Source: Robiginitomaculum sp. | GTDB lineage: Bacteria > Pseudomonadota > Alphaproteobacteria > Caulobacterales > Maricaulaceae | DNA length: 9,233 nt | Reading direction: 5' to 3' | Assembly (NCBI GenBank): GCA_027071965.1 | Contig: JALSYJ010000259.1 | Span: forward strand, 1 to 9,233 | Shown here: positions 1 through 5,632 of the stretch, one piece after another | How the letters are laid out: each line of letters begins with the position of its first letter | How positions within the stretch are numbered: the first letter of the stretch is position 1 | Translations under genes and position numbers: made by a program | Notes under the pieces: model-generated | Told to the model about the DNA's origin: nothing | The model's input: only the letters and a program-made list of their open reading frames with translations | The model's database searches: none

Positions 1-71
1 ACATCAGCACTACGAGTTAATGCTTTTTCTATCGCACGCTTCTTGAATGTTTCACTGTATTTCTTACCCAT
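1..71 (-). CDS. Partial 5' end of a transposase-like protein (IS first ORF)
   Basis: The first 23 codons of a gene leaving the window at base 1. The start ATG (71-69) is preceded by a good ribosome binding site, AGGAG, about 9 bases upstream. The peptide begins MGKKYSETFKKRAIEKAL, which resembles the N-terminus of IS3-type OrfA/helix-turn-helix transposase subunits (pattern M-x-K-x-Y-S-x-x-F-K-x-x-A). Those proteins bind the IS ends through this N-terminal HTH. The family call rests on this short similarity alone. The sequence just upstream looks like an IS terminus inside the AAA ATPase gene, which supports a transposase reading. The alternative is a further small HTH protein of the same operon. 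Confidence 0.5.
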   Translation of the reverse strand, partial: MGKKYSETFKKRAIEKALTRSAD

Positions 72-119
72 TTCTGTTGTCTCCTGTCTAATTCAATTTA
101 GGTGACAACTACCCTGACA
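1..119 (-). mobile_element. Probable left end of an insertion sequence (partial)
   Basis: Reading the minus strand, the stretch TGTCAGGGTAGTTGTCACC begins at about 119 and has the look of a terminal inverted repeat. It is followed within about 50 bases by the RBS and ATG of a transposase-like gene. The AAA ATPase reading frame runs into this segment and stops after about 8 codons (CQGSCHLN), as expected if an IS landed in its 3' end. The right end and any target-site duplication lie outside the window, so the boundary is inferred and could be 121 rather than 119. Confidence 0.4.
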
Positions 120-968
120 CATAGGGGGCGCGTCTTGTTCAATTGAGAACGTGAGGCGTTCGGCAGCAGGTTTGGCTTTGCCTGCAATCTTTTGCATGAG
201 GCGGCCAAGATGGGGCTCTTCCATCAGATCAAGACGACCGGAGCGATCCTTGGCTGGGTATCCAGCATCATTGATGGTGTGGCAGATAAAGGCGCGGAAT
301 GACTTGCCATCGGGGCTTGTCATCTCGGTCATGGTGATGACCTGATCAACAATACCCGGCAGCTCTAATGCGGTTTTGCTGCCTTCAATTTGCGGCTGGA
401 AGAAACGGCGATTAAAGTCGTCGATCTTTTCGTCCAAGATGCCGACAAACCAGATATTCTTGCCGCGTGTGTGTTGGAGATGCGTAAGCCACGCGATCAT
501 TTCCTGACCATGTAGGCCGTAAGCACCACGCGTATCGGGCTTTCCTGTTTTATCTGAAAATGCCTGCGGCTGGCCCTTGCACCAGTTGAAACACAATCGT
601 CCAGCAACAGTGATACTATCGATGAAGATCGTGTCGTATTTATCCAGCGCTCCTGCATCACCGTATTTGGCGGTGACAGCATCATAATGGGCTTGGCTGT
701 AAGGCTGCTCATCACGTAAGGCAGGGTTTGGGCCACCGATAAAGGCTGCAATATCACGGCAGTCCTGCCATGTGCGCGGACGAATGGTGTCGCCTTGCCA
801 ACCTTCGATAGCCAGATCACCAGCCTCGAGATCAAAGAACAGCGTCTTTTCAGCGGGAAGCGTCCAAAGCAATGATGTTTTGCCGATACCGCTTTTACCG
901 AAGATGCATCCTTTAATGCCTTTGGTCTCTTTCAAGCGTTCATCGGCTGAGATGATAGGAAGGCTCAT
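93..968 (-). CDS. AAA ATPase, phage RecA/Sak4-like (AAA_24) nucleotide-binding protein
   Basis: This 291-aa P-loop ATPase is of the type found in phage and mobile-element recombination modules (AAA_24, RecA/Sak4-like), where such proteins act with single-strand annealing or DNA-binding partners. A Walker A motif (GKSGIGKTS, residues 24-32) and a Walker B strand (DTIFIDS, 112-118) are both visible, with a following segment containing GAYGLHGQ that fits the RecA-like core. The start ATG has a strong AGGAGG site and overlaps the stop of the preceding 97-aa gene as ATGA, so the two are translationally coupled. The last 8 residues appear to come from an inserted IS, so the natural C-terminus is probably lost. 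The catalytic core is intact, and activity could survive. The ATPase class is secure; a specific Sak4 role is inferred. Confidence 0.8.
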   Translation of the reverse strand: MSLPIISADERLKETKGIKGCIFGKSGIGKTSLLWTLPAEKTLFFDLEAGDLAIEGWQGDTIRPRTWQDCRDIAAFIGGPNPALRDEQPYSQAHYDAVTAKYGDAGALDKYDTIFIDSITVAGRLCFNWCKGQPQAFSDKTGKPDTRGAYGLHGQEMIAWLTHLQHTRGKNIWFVGILDEKIDDFNRRFFQPQIEGSKTALELPGIVDQVITMTEMTSPDGKSFRAFICHTINDAGYPAKDRSGRLDLMEEPHLGRLMQKIAGKAKPAAERLTFSIEQDAPPMCQGSCHLN

Positions 969-1258
969 TGTGCACCTCCTTTACGGGAGAGTGCATCCAC
1001 AATGTTTTCAGCGCCTAAAGCACCTTTGGCACGCGCTTCGGTATAAAGCTCACGGATGGCAGACAGGCGCTTGTAAATGGCGCTTTGCTCTTTATCCAAA
1101 GCCTGCGCGGCAAAGGCCAGATCATCCAGCGTTGCCTCATGGATTGGTTTGGTTGTGTCTTCTTCTATGGCACCAAGCGCCGGAATTTGAATAAATGCCG
1201 GAACATATTTGGCGTAAAGACTGTCTTTAATCAGCTTTTGTAACGATGGTTTAAACAT
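965..1258 (-). CDS. Small hypothetical protein upstream of the AAA ATPase
   Basis: A 97-aa soluble protein with no recognised domain. The middle (about residues 40-75) is predicted helical, with heptad-like spacing of Leu/Ala (LDDLAFAAQALDKEQSAIY), so a short coiled coil is possible. The start ATG at 1258 is supported by a near-perfect ribosome binding site, AAGGAGG, 5 bases upstream. The stop overlaps the ATPase start by 4 bases, which makes it an operon partner. The leader before it carries overlapping inverted repeats and a U-run. No membrane segment or signal peptide is visible. The gene looks real from its RBS and coupling; its function is unknown, perhaps an accessory to the ATPase. Confidence 0.75.
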   Translation of the reverse strand: MFKPSLQKLIKDSLYAKYVPAFIQIPALGAIEEDTTKPIHEATLDDLAFAAQALDKEQSAIYKRLSAIRELYTEARAKGALGAENIVDALSRKGGAQ

Positions 1259-1398
1259 GAAACCTCCTTGGTATCAACGGTTAAAAAATGCTCTTTGGTC
1301 ATGTCGGCTCTAGCTGCCGGGTTCTGACGCCGCCCAAAGAGCAAAGCGGTCGCGGTATTTCCTGATTCAGGTCTTGTATTTCCGCGAGAACCCGGCAT
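1231..1398 (-). CDS. Possible leader ORF (55 aa)
   Basis: A 55-codon ORF from ATG at 1398, or 60 codons from a TTG at 1413. It begins just after the shared 39-bp repeat and overlaps the first 28 bases of the 97-aa gene in another frame. It is rich in Arg, Asn and Thr and matches no family I know. A weak AAGG lies 8 bases before the ATG. Its start codon falls inside one arm of a long-range inverted repeat and its reading frame crosses a terminator-like hairpin. That would suit a leader peptide, but chance is a fair alternative. Confidence 0.25.
   Translation of the reverse strand: MPGSRGNTRPESGNTATALLFGRRQNPAARADMTKEHFLTVDTKEVSCLNHRYKS
1283..1397 (-). promoter_or_regulatory. Candidate attenuator-like leader with interleaved inverted repeats
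   Basis: In the minus-strand transcript, four arms occur in the order B', A', B, A. B' (1397-1387) and B (1325-1315) are an 11-bp perfect complementary pair, TGCCGGGTTCT / AGAACCCGGCA. A' (1342-1334) and A (1298-1290) are a 9-bp perfect pair, GCTCTTTGG / CCAAAGAGC. The A hairpin has an extra inner CGGC/GCCG match and is directly followed by AUUUUUU (1289-1283), giving it terminator character. The two pairings cross, so they would exclude each other or form a pseudoknot. This precedes the 97-aa/ATPase genes. The pairings are seen directly; the switch function is inferred. Confidence 0.35.
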
Positions 1399-1408
1399 GT
1401 TTTTTGCC

Positions 1409-1447
1409 TTCAAGGAGTTACTTACCGAGAGGGCTCAAAAACTGTCG
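1409..1447 (-). promoter_or_regulatory. Shared 39-bp repeat, copy 1: candidate promoter/operator of the ATPase operon
   Basis: This copy matches the one at 4678-4716 at 33 of 39 positions: a perfect 17-bp block (1409-1425), a variable 12-bp spacer (6/12), and a perfect 10-bp block (1438-1447). Read on the minus strand it is CGACAGTTTT-N12-GTAAGTAACTCCTTGAA. CCGACA can serve as a -35, with TAAGTA 18 bases on as a poor -10. The block pattern with a diverged but length-constant spacer is typical of promoters. It starts 5 bases after the sigma factor stop codon and lies ahead of the leader, 97-aa and ATPase genes. Confidence 0.55.
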
Positions 1448-1452
1448 GCGGC

Positions 1453-2004
1453 TCAGTGCAGATATTCCGCAAAGCCACGCTCTTTCAGCGATCCGCGTAG
1501 TTCGGACAGCGTCCCGTAGAGCGTGGTGCGTGGGGTTTTGGTTTTGCGTGAGATTTCACTGATGCTGAGCGTTCGCAGATCAACCAGCAGCAACACCAGA
1601 TGCGGCGGCATCTGCTGAACGGCCTGTTCAAGATCAATTTGAAGGTCGCGGCTGGTCAGGTCTTCGGTTGCAGGATCAGGCAAAGCGTTGTCTTCGCCGT
1701 CCTTATCCTCAAGCCAAGCGTCGAGTGAAAAATCACTAATGCCTGACCCACGCTTTTGGGCGCGGGCTGCTTCAATCAGGCTGGCGCATTTGTGATTGAG
1801 GATGCGGTCAATAAAGGTCGACCATTTTGCTTTTTCAGGATCATAAGCCTGCTTGCGGGATAGATAGTCCAGCATCAGCTCTTGCTCGAGGTCCTCGACC
1901 TCTACGCCATGAATGGCGGAGTGCCGCATCAAGCTGCGTGCGTGATAACGGACTTGGTTTACGACATAAGTATGGATTCCTTTATAGTTATTTTGGCTCT
2001 TCAT
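1453..2004 (-). CDS. Sigma-70 family (ECF-like) RNA polymerase sigma factor
   Basis: A 183-aa sigma-70-like protein that would direct RNA polymerase to a specific promoter set. Region 2 spans roughly residues 10-85, with the HGVEVEDLEQELMLDYL helix and then YDPEKAKWSTFIDRILNHK. An acidic linker (about 95-118) follows, then a region 4-like helix-turn-helix at about 122-175 with SISEISRKTKTPRTTLYGTLSELR. The length and two-domain layout fit ECF-type or phage-type sigma factors. I chose ATG 2004, with AGAAAGG about 8 bases upstream, over an upstream TTG at 2040 that has no RBS. No anti-sigma gene is adjacent. Its neighbourhood suggests it transcribes genes of this element, possibly from the duplicated 39-bp site. 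An HTH regulator that is not a true sigma is less likely. Confidence 0.75.
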   Translation of the reverse strand: MKSQNNYKGIHTYVVNQVRYHARSLMRHSAIHGVEVEDLEQELMLDYLSRKQAYDPEKAKWSTFIDRILNHKCASLIEAARAQKRGSGISDFSLDAWLEDKDGEDNALPDPATEDLTSRDLQIDLEQAVQQMPPHLVLLLVDLRTLSISEISRKTKTPRTTLYGTLSELRGSLKERGFAEYLH

Positions 2005-2121
2005 AGTTTTCGCCTTTCTATTTTGTTTTTGCGAACCCAAACCGCTTGGGGACGCTTCAACCTGAATGGCGAAAACTCACTGGAGACCTGGTGAGACGGG
2101 CTACTTAAAGCGCTGCAAAAA

Positions 2122-2149
2122 CAAAAAAAGCCCCGGCATGCAGGGCTTT
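2122..2149 (-). terminator. Intrinsic terminator of the recombinase operon
   Basis: A 7-bp perfect stem (AAAGCCC / GGGCTTT) with a 9-base loop, followed on the minus strand by a run of T residues. It lies 64 bases after the stop of the ParB-like gene and before the sigma factor gene, separating the two transcription units. An AT-only hairpin (about 2161-2179) precedes it. Confidence 0.8.
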
Positions 2150-2186
2150 GGTGGGTGCGAATTTTTTTGAAAAAAATTTCAGAGTG

Positions 2187-2206
2187 TTCGGTGAAATTTC
2201 ACCGAA
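2187..2206. repeat. Perfect 20-bp palindrome (candidate operator or recombination site)
   Basis: TTCGGTGAAA-TTTCACCGAA equals its own reverse complement over all 20 bases with no spacer. It begins 6 bases beyond the stop codon of the ParB-like HTH gene. A spacer-free palindrome of this length is a typical dimeric protein binding site. The adjacent HTH protein or the recombinase is a possible ligand. No T-run follows it directly, so it is not the terminator itself. Confidence 0.6.
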
Positions 2207-2212
2207 GCGGGA

Positions 2213-2623
2213 TTAGGCAAATCCAAAATGCTTTAATTGCTCATCCCAAATATCGGGAAATGGGGTTTGCATATCTTGCAGGCTTAACTGGCGCGGCTGC
2301 GTACCATCCAAGATGGCTTTTTTAATCTGGGGGGCGAGTTGATTTAGGCGCAGTATCCGCGACATATAAGAGGAATTGATTTTGCGCTGGCGCGACATGT
2401 CATCGATGGATTTATAGCGCCCTGTATCGATCAGGTTCTGCCAGTAATAGGCTTTGGCCAAGGCTCTAACGAGCGTCTCGTCGGGTTTCGAAGCTTCTTG
2501 CGGTGCAGTCATATGAGCACCTTCAGGAAGTAAAATCAGTTTTTTGCCGCCGTAGCGTTTGATTTTTATCGGTACCCGAACCGAGATCACATTGCCTTCC
2601 ATCATTTTTATGCGTGCATCCAT
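2213..2623 (-). CDS. ParB/KorB-like helix-turn-helix protein of the recombinase operon
   Basis: A 136-aa DNA-binding protein that often follows DUF2924/serine-recombinase pairs in alphaproteobacterial elements. Residues 51-108 form the recognisable part: AKAYYWQNLIDTGRY leads into a ParB/KorB-type HTH, KSIDDMSRQRKINSSYMSRILRL (71-93), then LAPQIKKAILDGTQP, as in plasmid partition and repressor proteins. The N-terminal 35 residues are basic beta-rich sequence. No nuclease or CTPase motif of full ParB is present. The ATG start at 2623 has GGAGGAG 7 bases upstream and overlaps the recombinase end by 16 bases, indicating coupling. It probably acts as regulator or directionality factor for the recombinase; this role is inferred. 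The perfect palindrome just past its stop codon is a possible binding site. Confidence 0.7.
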   Translation of the reverse strand: MDARIKMMEGNVISVRVPIKIKRYGGKKLILLPEGAHMTAPQEASKPDETLVRALAKAYYWQNLIDTGRYKSIDDMSRQRKINSSYMSRILRLNQLAPQIKKAILDGTQPRQLSLQDMQTPFPDIWDEQLKHFGFA

Positions 2624-3993
2624 GCTTGCTCCTCCAATTGTTTGGTTGAAATTCCTTGGAGGCGCTTTTCTTGTTCGTTCAATTCTCGTGCAAGGCTGAG
2701 CATGCCATCTGCCCGGATACGGACATCGACATATTCATAATTGACGATGACTTTCTCAATCATCAGCTCAAGAATACGTTGCTGCTCTGCCGGAAAAAGC
2801 TCCTTCCAGATCGGTACAATATTGCCAAGCGCGTCCCGAACTTCCGTTTCAGTGACGCTTTCATCCTCTTTGTGTGCCTCGCGCCATGTCTCAACGATCA
2901 TTTCAGGTGAGGCAAAAACGGCTTGTAGTTGCGTCAGGATCAAAGCTTCCATCTCACTGGCACTGACATTACGAACTTTACAATCAGGGTTGATGCCTTT
3001 GCGATAGTGCTCGCAGGTGTAATAGCGATAAAGTCTGCCACCTTTTTTACGGGTATGGCTTGGCACCAAAGAGCATTCACATTCACCGCATTTCAAAAGC
3101 CCCATCAAAATGGCCTTGGTTTTCTTGCGTGTGATTGCGCCTCGGTTGATTGTGTTTTCTTTCATGATGGCGCGGACTTTATTCCACGTCTCCATGTCAA
3201 TGATGGCTGGATGACGGCCCTCGTAGATTTGGTCCTTATGTTTGATTTTTCCGATATAGATGGGGTTTTGCAAAATCTTATAGAGGCCGCCTTTATCCAG
3301 TGCCTTGCCACCAATAACCCGTCCGTTCTTGGTTGTACGCTTCTTGCTTAACACTCCCATGCGCGGCAACATTTTCGCCATTTCCGTTGGTGACTTGGTC
3401 ATCAAAAACAAATCGAATATTTTGCGAATACCCTCAGCCTCATCAGGCTCGATCACAAGCTCGCGGTTTTTGACCACATAGCCCATGGGCGTGACACCGC
3501 CCATCCACATGCCTTTGCGTTTGGAGGCGGCCAATTTATCGCGGATGCGTTCGCCAATGACTTCACGCTCAAACTGGGCGAAGCTGAGTAGGATGTTTAG
3601 CGTCAATCGGCCCATCGATGTGGTGGTATTAAATTGCTGGGTAACAGAAACAAAGGATACTTTGTGCTCATCAAACAGATCAATCAGTTTGGCAAAATCA
3701 GCCAAGGAACGTGACAAACGGTCAACCTTGTACACAACGACCGTATCAATCAGGCCGCTTTTGATATCGTCCATCAGACGCTTTAAGGCCGGGCGATCCA
3801 TATTGCCGCCTGTAAAGCCGCCATCATCATATTCATCAGGAAGCTGGAACCAGCCCTCATGCTTTTGTGAGTCTATATAGGATTCACAAGCCTCGCGCTG
3901 TGCATCAAGGCTGTTGAACTCCATGTCCAAGCCTTCCTCGGTAGATTTGCGCGTATAAATAGCACAGCGTTTTTTGGGATTAGTATTGCTCAA
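2608..3993 (-). CDS. Large serine recombinase (site-specific integrase)
   Basis: A 461-aa large serine recombinase, which breaks and rejoins DNA at attachment sites through a covalent phosphoserine link. The resolvase catalytic domain (about 1-155) shows YTRKS (13-17; nucleophile Ser17, Arg15), DRLSR (91-95) and the E-helix region GRLTLNILLSFAQFE. A Recombinase domain (about 165-285) follows, then a zinc-ribbon with Cys302, Cys305, Cys327 and Cys338, and a C-terminal helical segment. Its length is in the normal range for the shorter members and all key residues are present, so it is probably active. The start is TTG at 3993, overlapping the DUF2924 stop as TTGA, with AGGAGG 6 bases upstream; no in-frame ATG precedes the catalytic motif. 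It probably integrates or excises the element. Confidence 0.93.
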   Translation of the reverse strand: MSNTNPKKRCAIYTRKSTEEGLDMEFNSLDAQREACESYIDSQKHEGWFQLPDEYDDGGFTGGNMDRPALKRLMDDIKSGLIDTVVVYKVDRLSRSLADFAKLIDLFDEHKVSFVSVTQQFNTTTSMGRLTLNILLSFAQFEREVIGERIRDKLAASKRKGMWMGGVTPMGYVVKNRELVIEPDEAEGIRKIFDLFLMTKSPTEMAKMLPRMGVLSKKRTTKNGRVIGGKALDKGGLYKILQNPIYIGKIKHKDQIYEGRHPAIIDMETWNKVRAIMKENTINRGAITRKKTKAILMGLLKCGECECSLVPSHTRKKGGRLYRYYTCEHYRKGINPDCKVRNVSASEMEALILTQLQAVFASPEMIVETWREAHKEDESVTETEVRDALGNIVPIWKELFPAEQQRILELMIEKVIVNYEYVDVRIRADGMLSLARELNEQEKRLQGISTKQLEEQAWMHA

Positions 3994-4445
3994 TGTTTGC
4001 CTCCTTGTGCTTTGTTGTTTAATCCGAAGAAGGCAGGTCCTGACCAGCTGCTGCCCGTTATGGCCAGCGCAACTTTCGACAGGCTTTTGTATAAACAGCC
4101 TGCATATTCATAACCTTCTTCTAAAATGGTGACCTGATATTCGATGCCCTTATATTCCCGAACCAATTTGGTGCCGGGGATAGGCCGCTGATATTGTGTC
4201 TTGCGCTTCGATTTAGCTTTCTTGCCTGAGCCAAATAAATCATTGGCTTGCTGTTCAATGCGGTTCTCGATCTGGGGATCAACGCCGTAAGCAAGCTCTT
4301 GCAGGCGATAAGCTAACCTGCGGACAATGTGGCTTTTATTGCCACTAGGTGGTTCGCTCTCATACACATCCCACCATAATGCTTTTAGGTCTGATAGCGG
4401 CATGTTTGGGAGTGCCGCCACACGCGCCAGAAGTGTTTTATCCAT
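3990..4445 (-). CDS. DUF2924 protein, recombinase partner
   Basis: A 151-aa member of the DUF2924 family, almost always encoded directly before a large serine recombinase in alphaproteobacteria. The signature lies at about 89-142: IPGTKLVREYKG, then EGYEYAGCLYKSLSKVALAITG and SSWSGPAFFGL. The N-terminal part (about 17-55) is helical and includes HIVRRLAYRLQELAYG. The biochemical role is not established; help in recombinase expression, folding or DNA targeting is plausible. ATG at 4445 was chosen because AAGGAG stands 6 bases upstream. An in-frame ATG at 4484 would lie deep in the preceding gene with no RBS. It overlaps the upstream small gene by 8 bases and the recombinase by 4, so the three are coupled. 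Confidence 0.85.
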   Translation of the reverse strand: MDKTLLARVAALPNMPLSDLKALWWDVYESEPPSGNKSHIVRRLAYRLQELAYGVDPQIENRIEQQANDLFGSGKKAKSKRKTQYQRPIPGTKLVREYKGIEYQVTILEEGYEYAGCLYKSLSKVALAITGSSWSGPAFFGLNNKAQGGKH

Positions 4446-4647
4446 CTGTTTCTCCTTGGTTTTTTGGTCCTTCGTCATGGGCATGAACGCTTGGAAAAAC
4501 GTGTAAGTCCAATGAATTAGATGGATGTGTAGCTTCTTTCTGATGGTTCAGACGTATTTTGCGGCGCAGGATGCCAAGTGCCAGCAAACGCGCCACTTCG
4601 GTGCGGCGATCTCGCTCATTTATAAGGTTTGGGGAAAGTGAAGACAT
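4438..4647 (-). CDS. Small conserved-type protein heading the recombinase operon
   Basis: A 69-aa basic protein whose core, RDRRTEVARLLALGILRRKIR (about 12-32), resembles the short Leu/Arg helix proteins that commonly sit ahead of DUF2924 in such elements. No further domain is recognised, and the tail (residues 40-69) looks unstructured. The start ATG at 4647 has a very strong AGGAGG 6 bases before it. The stop overlaps the DUF2924 start by 8 bases. It is the first gene after the shared 39-bp site, and its SD can pair with that site. Function unknown. Confidence 0.65.
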   Translation of the reverse strand: MSSLSPNLINERDRRTEVARLLALGILRRKIRLNHQKEATHPSNSLDLHVFPSVHAHDEGPKNQGETDG

Positions 4648-4655
4648 GGGCGTTC

Positions 4656-4686
4656 CTCCTTGAGAATTATTGCGTTGTTCAAGGAG
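4656..4686 (-). promoter_or_regulatory. Candidate SD-sequestering hairpin of the recombinase operon leader
   Basis: In the minus-strand RNA, CTCCTTGA (4686-4679, the conserved end of the 39-bp repeat) is perfectly complementary over 8 bases to TCAAGGAG (4663-4656), which holds the ribosome binding site of the 69-aa gene. The loop is 15 bases. If transcribed, it would mask the SD. Whether the transcript starts upstream of 4686 is unknown. Confidence 0.4.
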
Positions 4687-4716
4687 TTACTTACTGAAAT
4701 GACTTGAAAACTGTCG
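4678..4716 (-). promoter_or_regulatory. Shared 39-bp repeat, copy 2: candidate promoter/operator of the recombinase operon
   Basis: Second copy of the element at 1409-1447, with the same two perfect blocks (17 and 10 bp) and a 12-bp variable spacer. On the minus strand TCGACA is a 5/6 match to a sigma-70 -35, and TAAGTA 18 bases downstream is a weak -10. An element-specific sigma or activator is therefore possible. It lies 31 bases ahead of the 69-aa gene start. Confidence 0.55.
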
Positions 4717-4752
4717 ATTCAGTCAATGCTGTGCACCCGCATCAAATTAGGC

Positions 4753-4781
4753 TTGTGAAAATCATAAACCTAATTTATATT
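4753..4781 (+). promoter_or_regulatory. Sigma-70-type promoter of the GIY-YIG/LexA operon
   Basis: TTGTGA (-35, 4753-4758) and TATATT (-10, 4776-4781) are separated by exactly 17 bases. The -10 ends 34 bases before the ATG of the first gene. The -10 is buried in a perfect inverted repeat, as expected for a repressor-controlled promoter. Confidence 0.6.
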
Positions 4782-4786
4782 AGGTT
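4767..4786. promoter_or_regulatory. Candidate operator for the cassette's LexA-like repressor
   Basis: AACCTAAT and ATTAGGTT form a perfect 8-bp inverted repeat around a TTAT spacer. The core CCT-N10-AGG has the spacing I recall for the LexA box of the alphaproteobacterium Magnetococcus, unlike the GTTC-N7-GTTC box common in the class. It overlaps the -10 hexamer of the operon that encodes a LexA-type protein. A third half site, AAATTAGG, sits at 4744-4751 next to the -35. Binding is inferred from the context. Confidence 0.6.
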
Positions 4787-4815
4787 GTTAATTAAAATAT
4801 AGTTGAAGTTTGAAA

Positions 4816-5625
4816 ATGCCAATTTTGCTCAAAGACATATGGCCAGTTGAAAATTTGGCCGACTATAAAATTCACTTTGCGAGATACAACCAGCACTCGC
4901 AGCCCCTAGAGGTATGGGTAAGAAGCAAAAAAGAATGGCAAGGCTGGCAGGAATATTGGCCGGGTCGCAATGATTTTAACAGGCCGCTTATTTTCTCACT
5001 CATGCAATTTCACTACGAAACCGACATCTGGCTGTTCGGTGGTGTGTTCAGAGTATTGGAGAGACATGCAGATCGCTATGAGGTTGAGCTTACTGATTTA
5101 GGTAAAGAATTTATTGGGCGTCTGAAAATCCGATCATCTTATCGCAACCGCACGACTAGAACCTATATGGAGCCACATTACCATGAGTTTGAAGTGCAAG
5201 AGATTTTGCGTGAGCCATATTCCGGTAGAGCATTCTGCGGATACGATGAAATAGACCTATCATTTGAGGAACTTGAGGTCTTGATCAAGAATGACAGGCC
5301 AGATTGGAAAACCGCCCTTGAAAGCGTCAAAGGTATTTACCTGATTACCGATACTCATACTGGAAAGCGTTACATAGGCTCTGCCTATGGCGATCAAGGT
5401 ATATGGTCACGATGGAAATGTTACATTGAAACGGGTCATGGGGGGAATAAAGGCATTCACGATCTGATAAATAAGGCAGAGCTTGATTACTGCCGTTCTC
5501 ATTTCCGTTTTGCGTTACTTGAGCAGCGGCTGAGCAAGACCCCGGATGAGAAAATATTGGAAAGAGAAGTCTTCTGGAAACGTATTTTGCTTACCAGAGG
5601 CGAGCAAGGGCTTAACCATAACTGA
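4816..5625 (+). CDS. GIY-YIG nuclease family protein with unassigned N-terminal region
   Basis: A 269-aa protein whose last 100 residues form a GIY-YIG endonuclease domain. GIY is at 173-175 and YIG at 186-188, with catalytic-type Arg199 in WSRW and a Glu in LEREVFW (249-251). The order and spacing closely follow I-TevI (GIY, YxG, KRW, ERENFW), so metal-dependent nicking or cleavage activity is likely. The first 165 residues are rich in aromatic residues (VWVRSKKEWQGWQEYW) and match no domain I can name; they may provide target recognition. ATG 4816 is preferred, with GAAG 7 bases upstream; a TTG at 4810 is in frame. It is the first gene of a four-gene operon, and LexA starts 7 bases after it. 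This suggests a damage-inducible nuclease for repair or defence. Confidence 0.82.
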   Translation: MPILLKDIWPVENLADYKIHFARYNQHSQPLEVWVRSKKEWQGWQEYWPGRNDFNRPLIFSLMQFHYETDIWLFGGVFRVLERHADRYEVELTDLGKEFIGRLKIRSSYRNRTTRTYMEPHYHEFEVQEILREPYSGRAFCGYDEIDLSFEELEVLIKNDRPDWKTALESVKGIYLITDTHTGKRYIGSAYGDQGIWSRWKCYIETGHGGNKGIHDLINKAELDYCRSHFRFALLEQRLSKTPDEKILEREVFWKRILLTRGEQGLNHN

Positions 5626-5632
5626 GTGTAAG

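Noticed and set aside
772..1194. 140-aa plus-strand ORF opposite the ATPase and 97-aa genes
   Set aside because: Antisense shadow of two well-supported coupled genes, with no RBS or domain.
2080..2112. Possible third copy of the 39-bp repeat upstream of the sigma gene
   Set aside because: Only a short TTAAGTAG-like match is present on the minus strand; the CGACAGTTTT block is missing at the right distance.
2929..3351. 140-aa plus-strand ORF opposite the recombinase
   Set aside because: Antisense of the recombinase zinc-ribbon and Recombinase domain coding sequence; no independent evidence.
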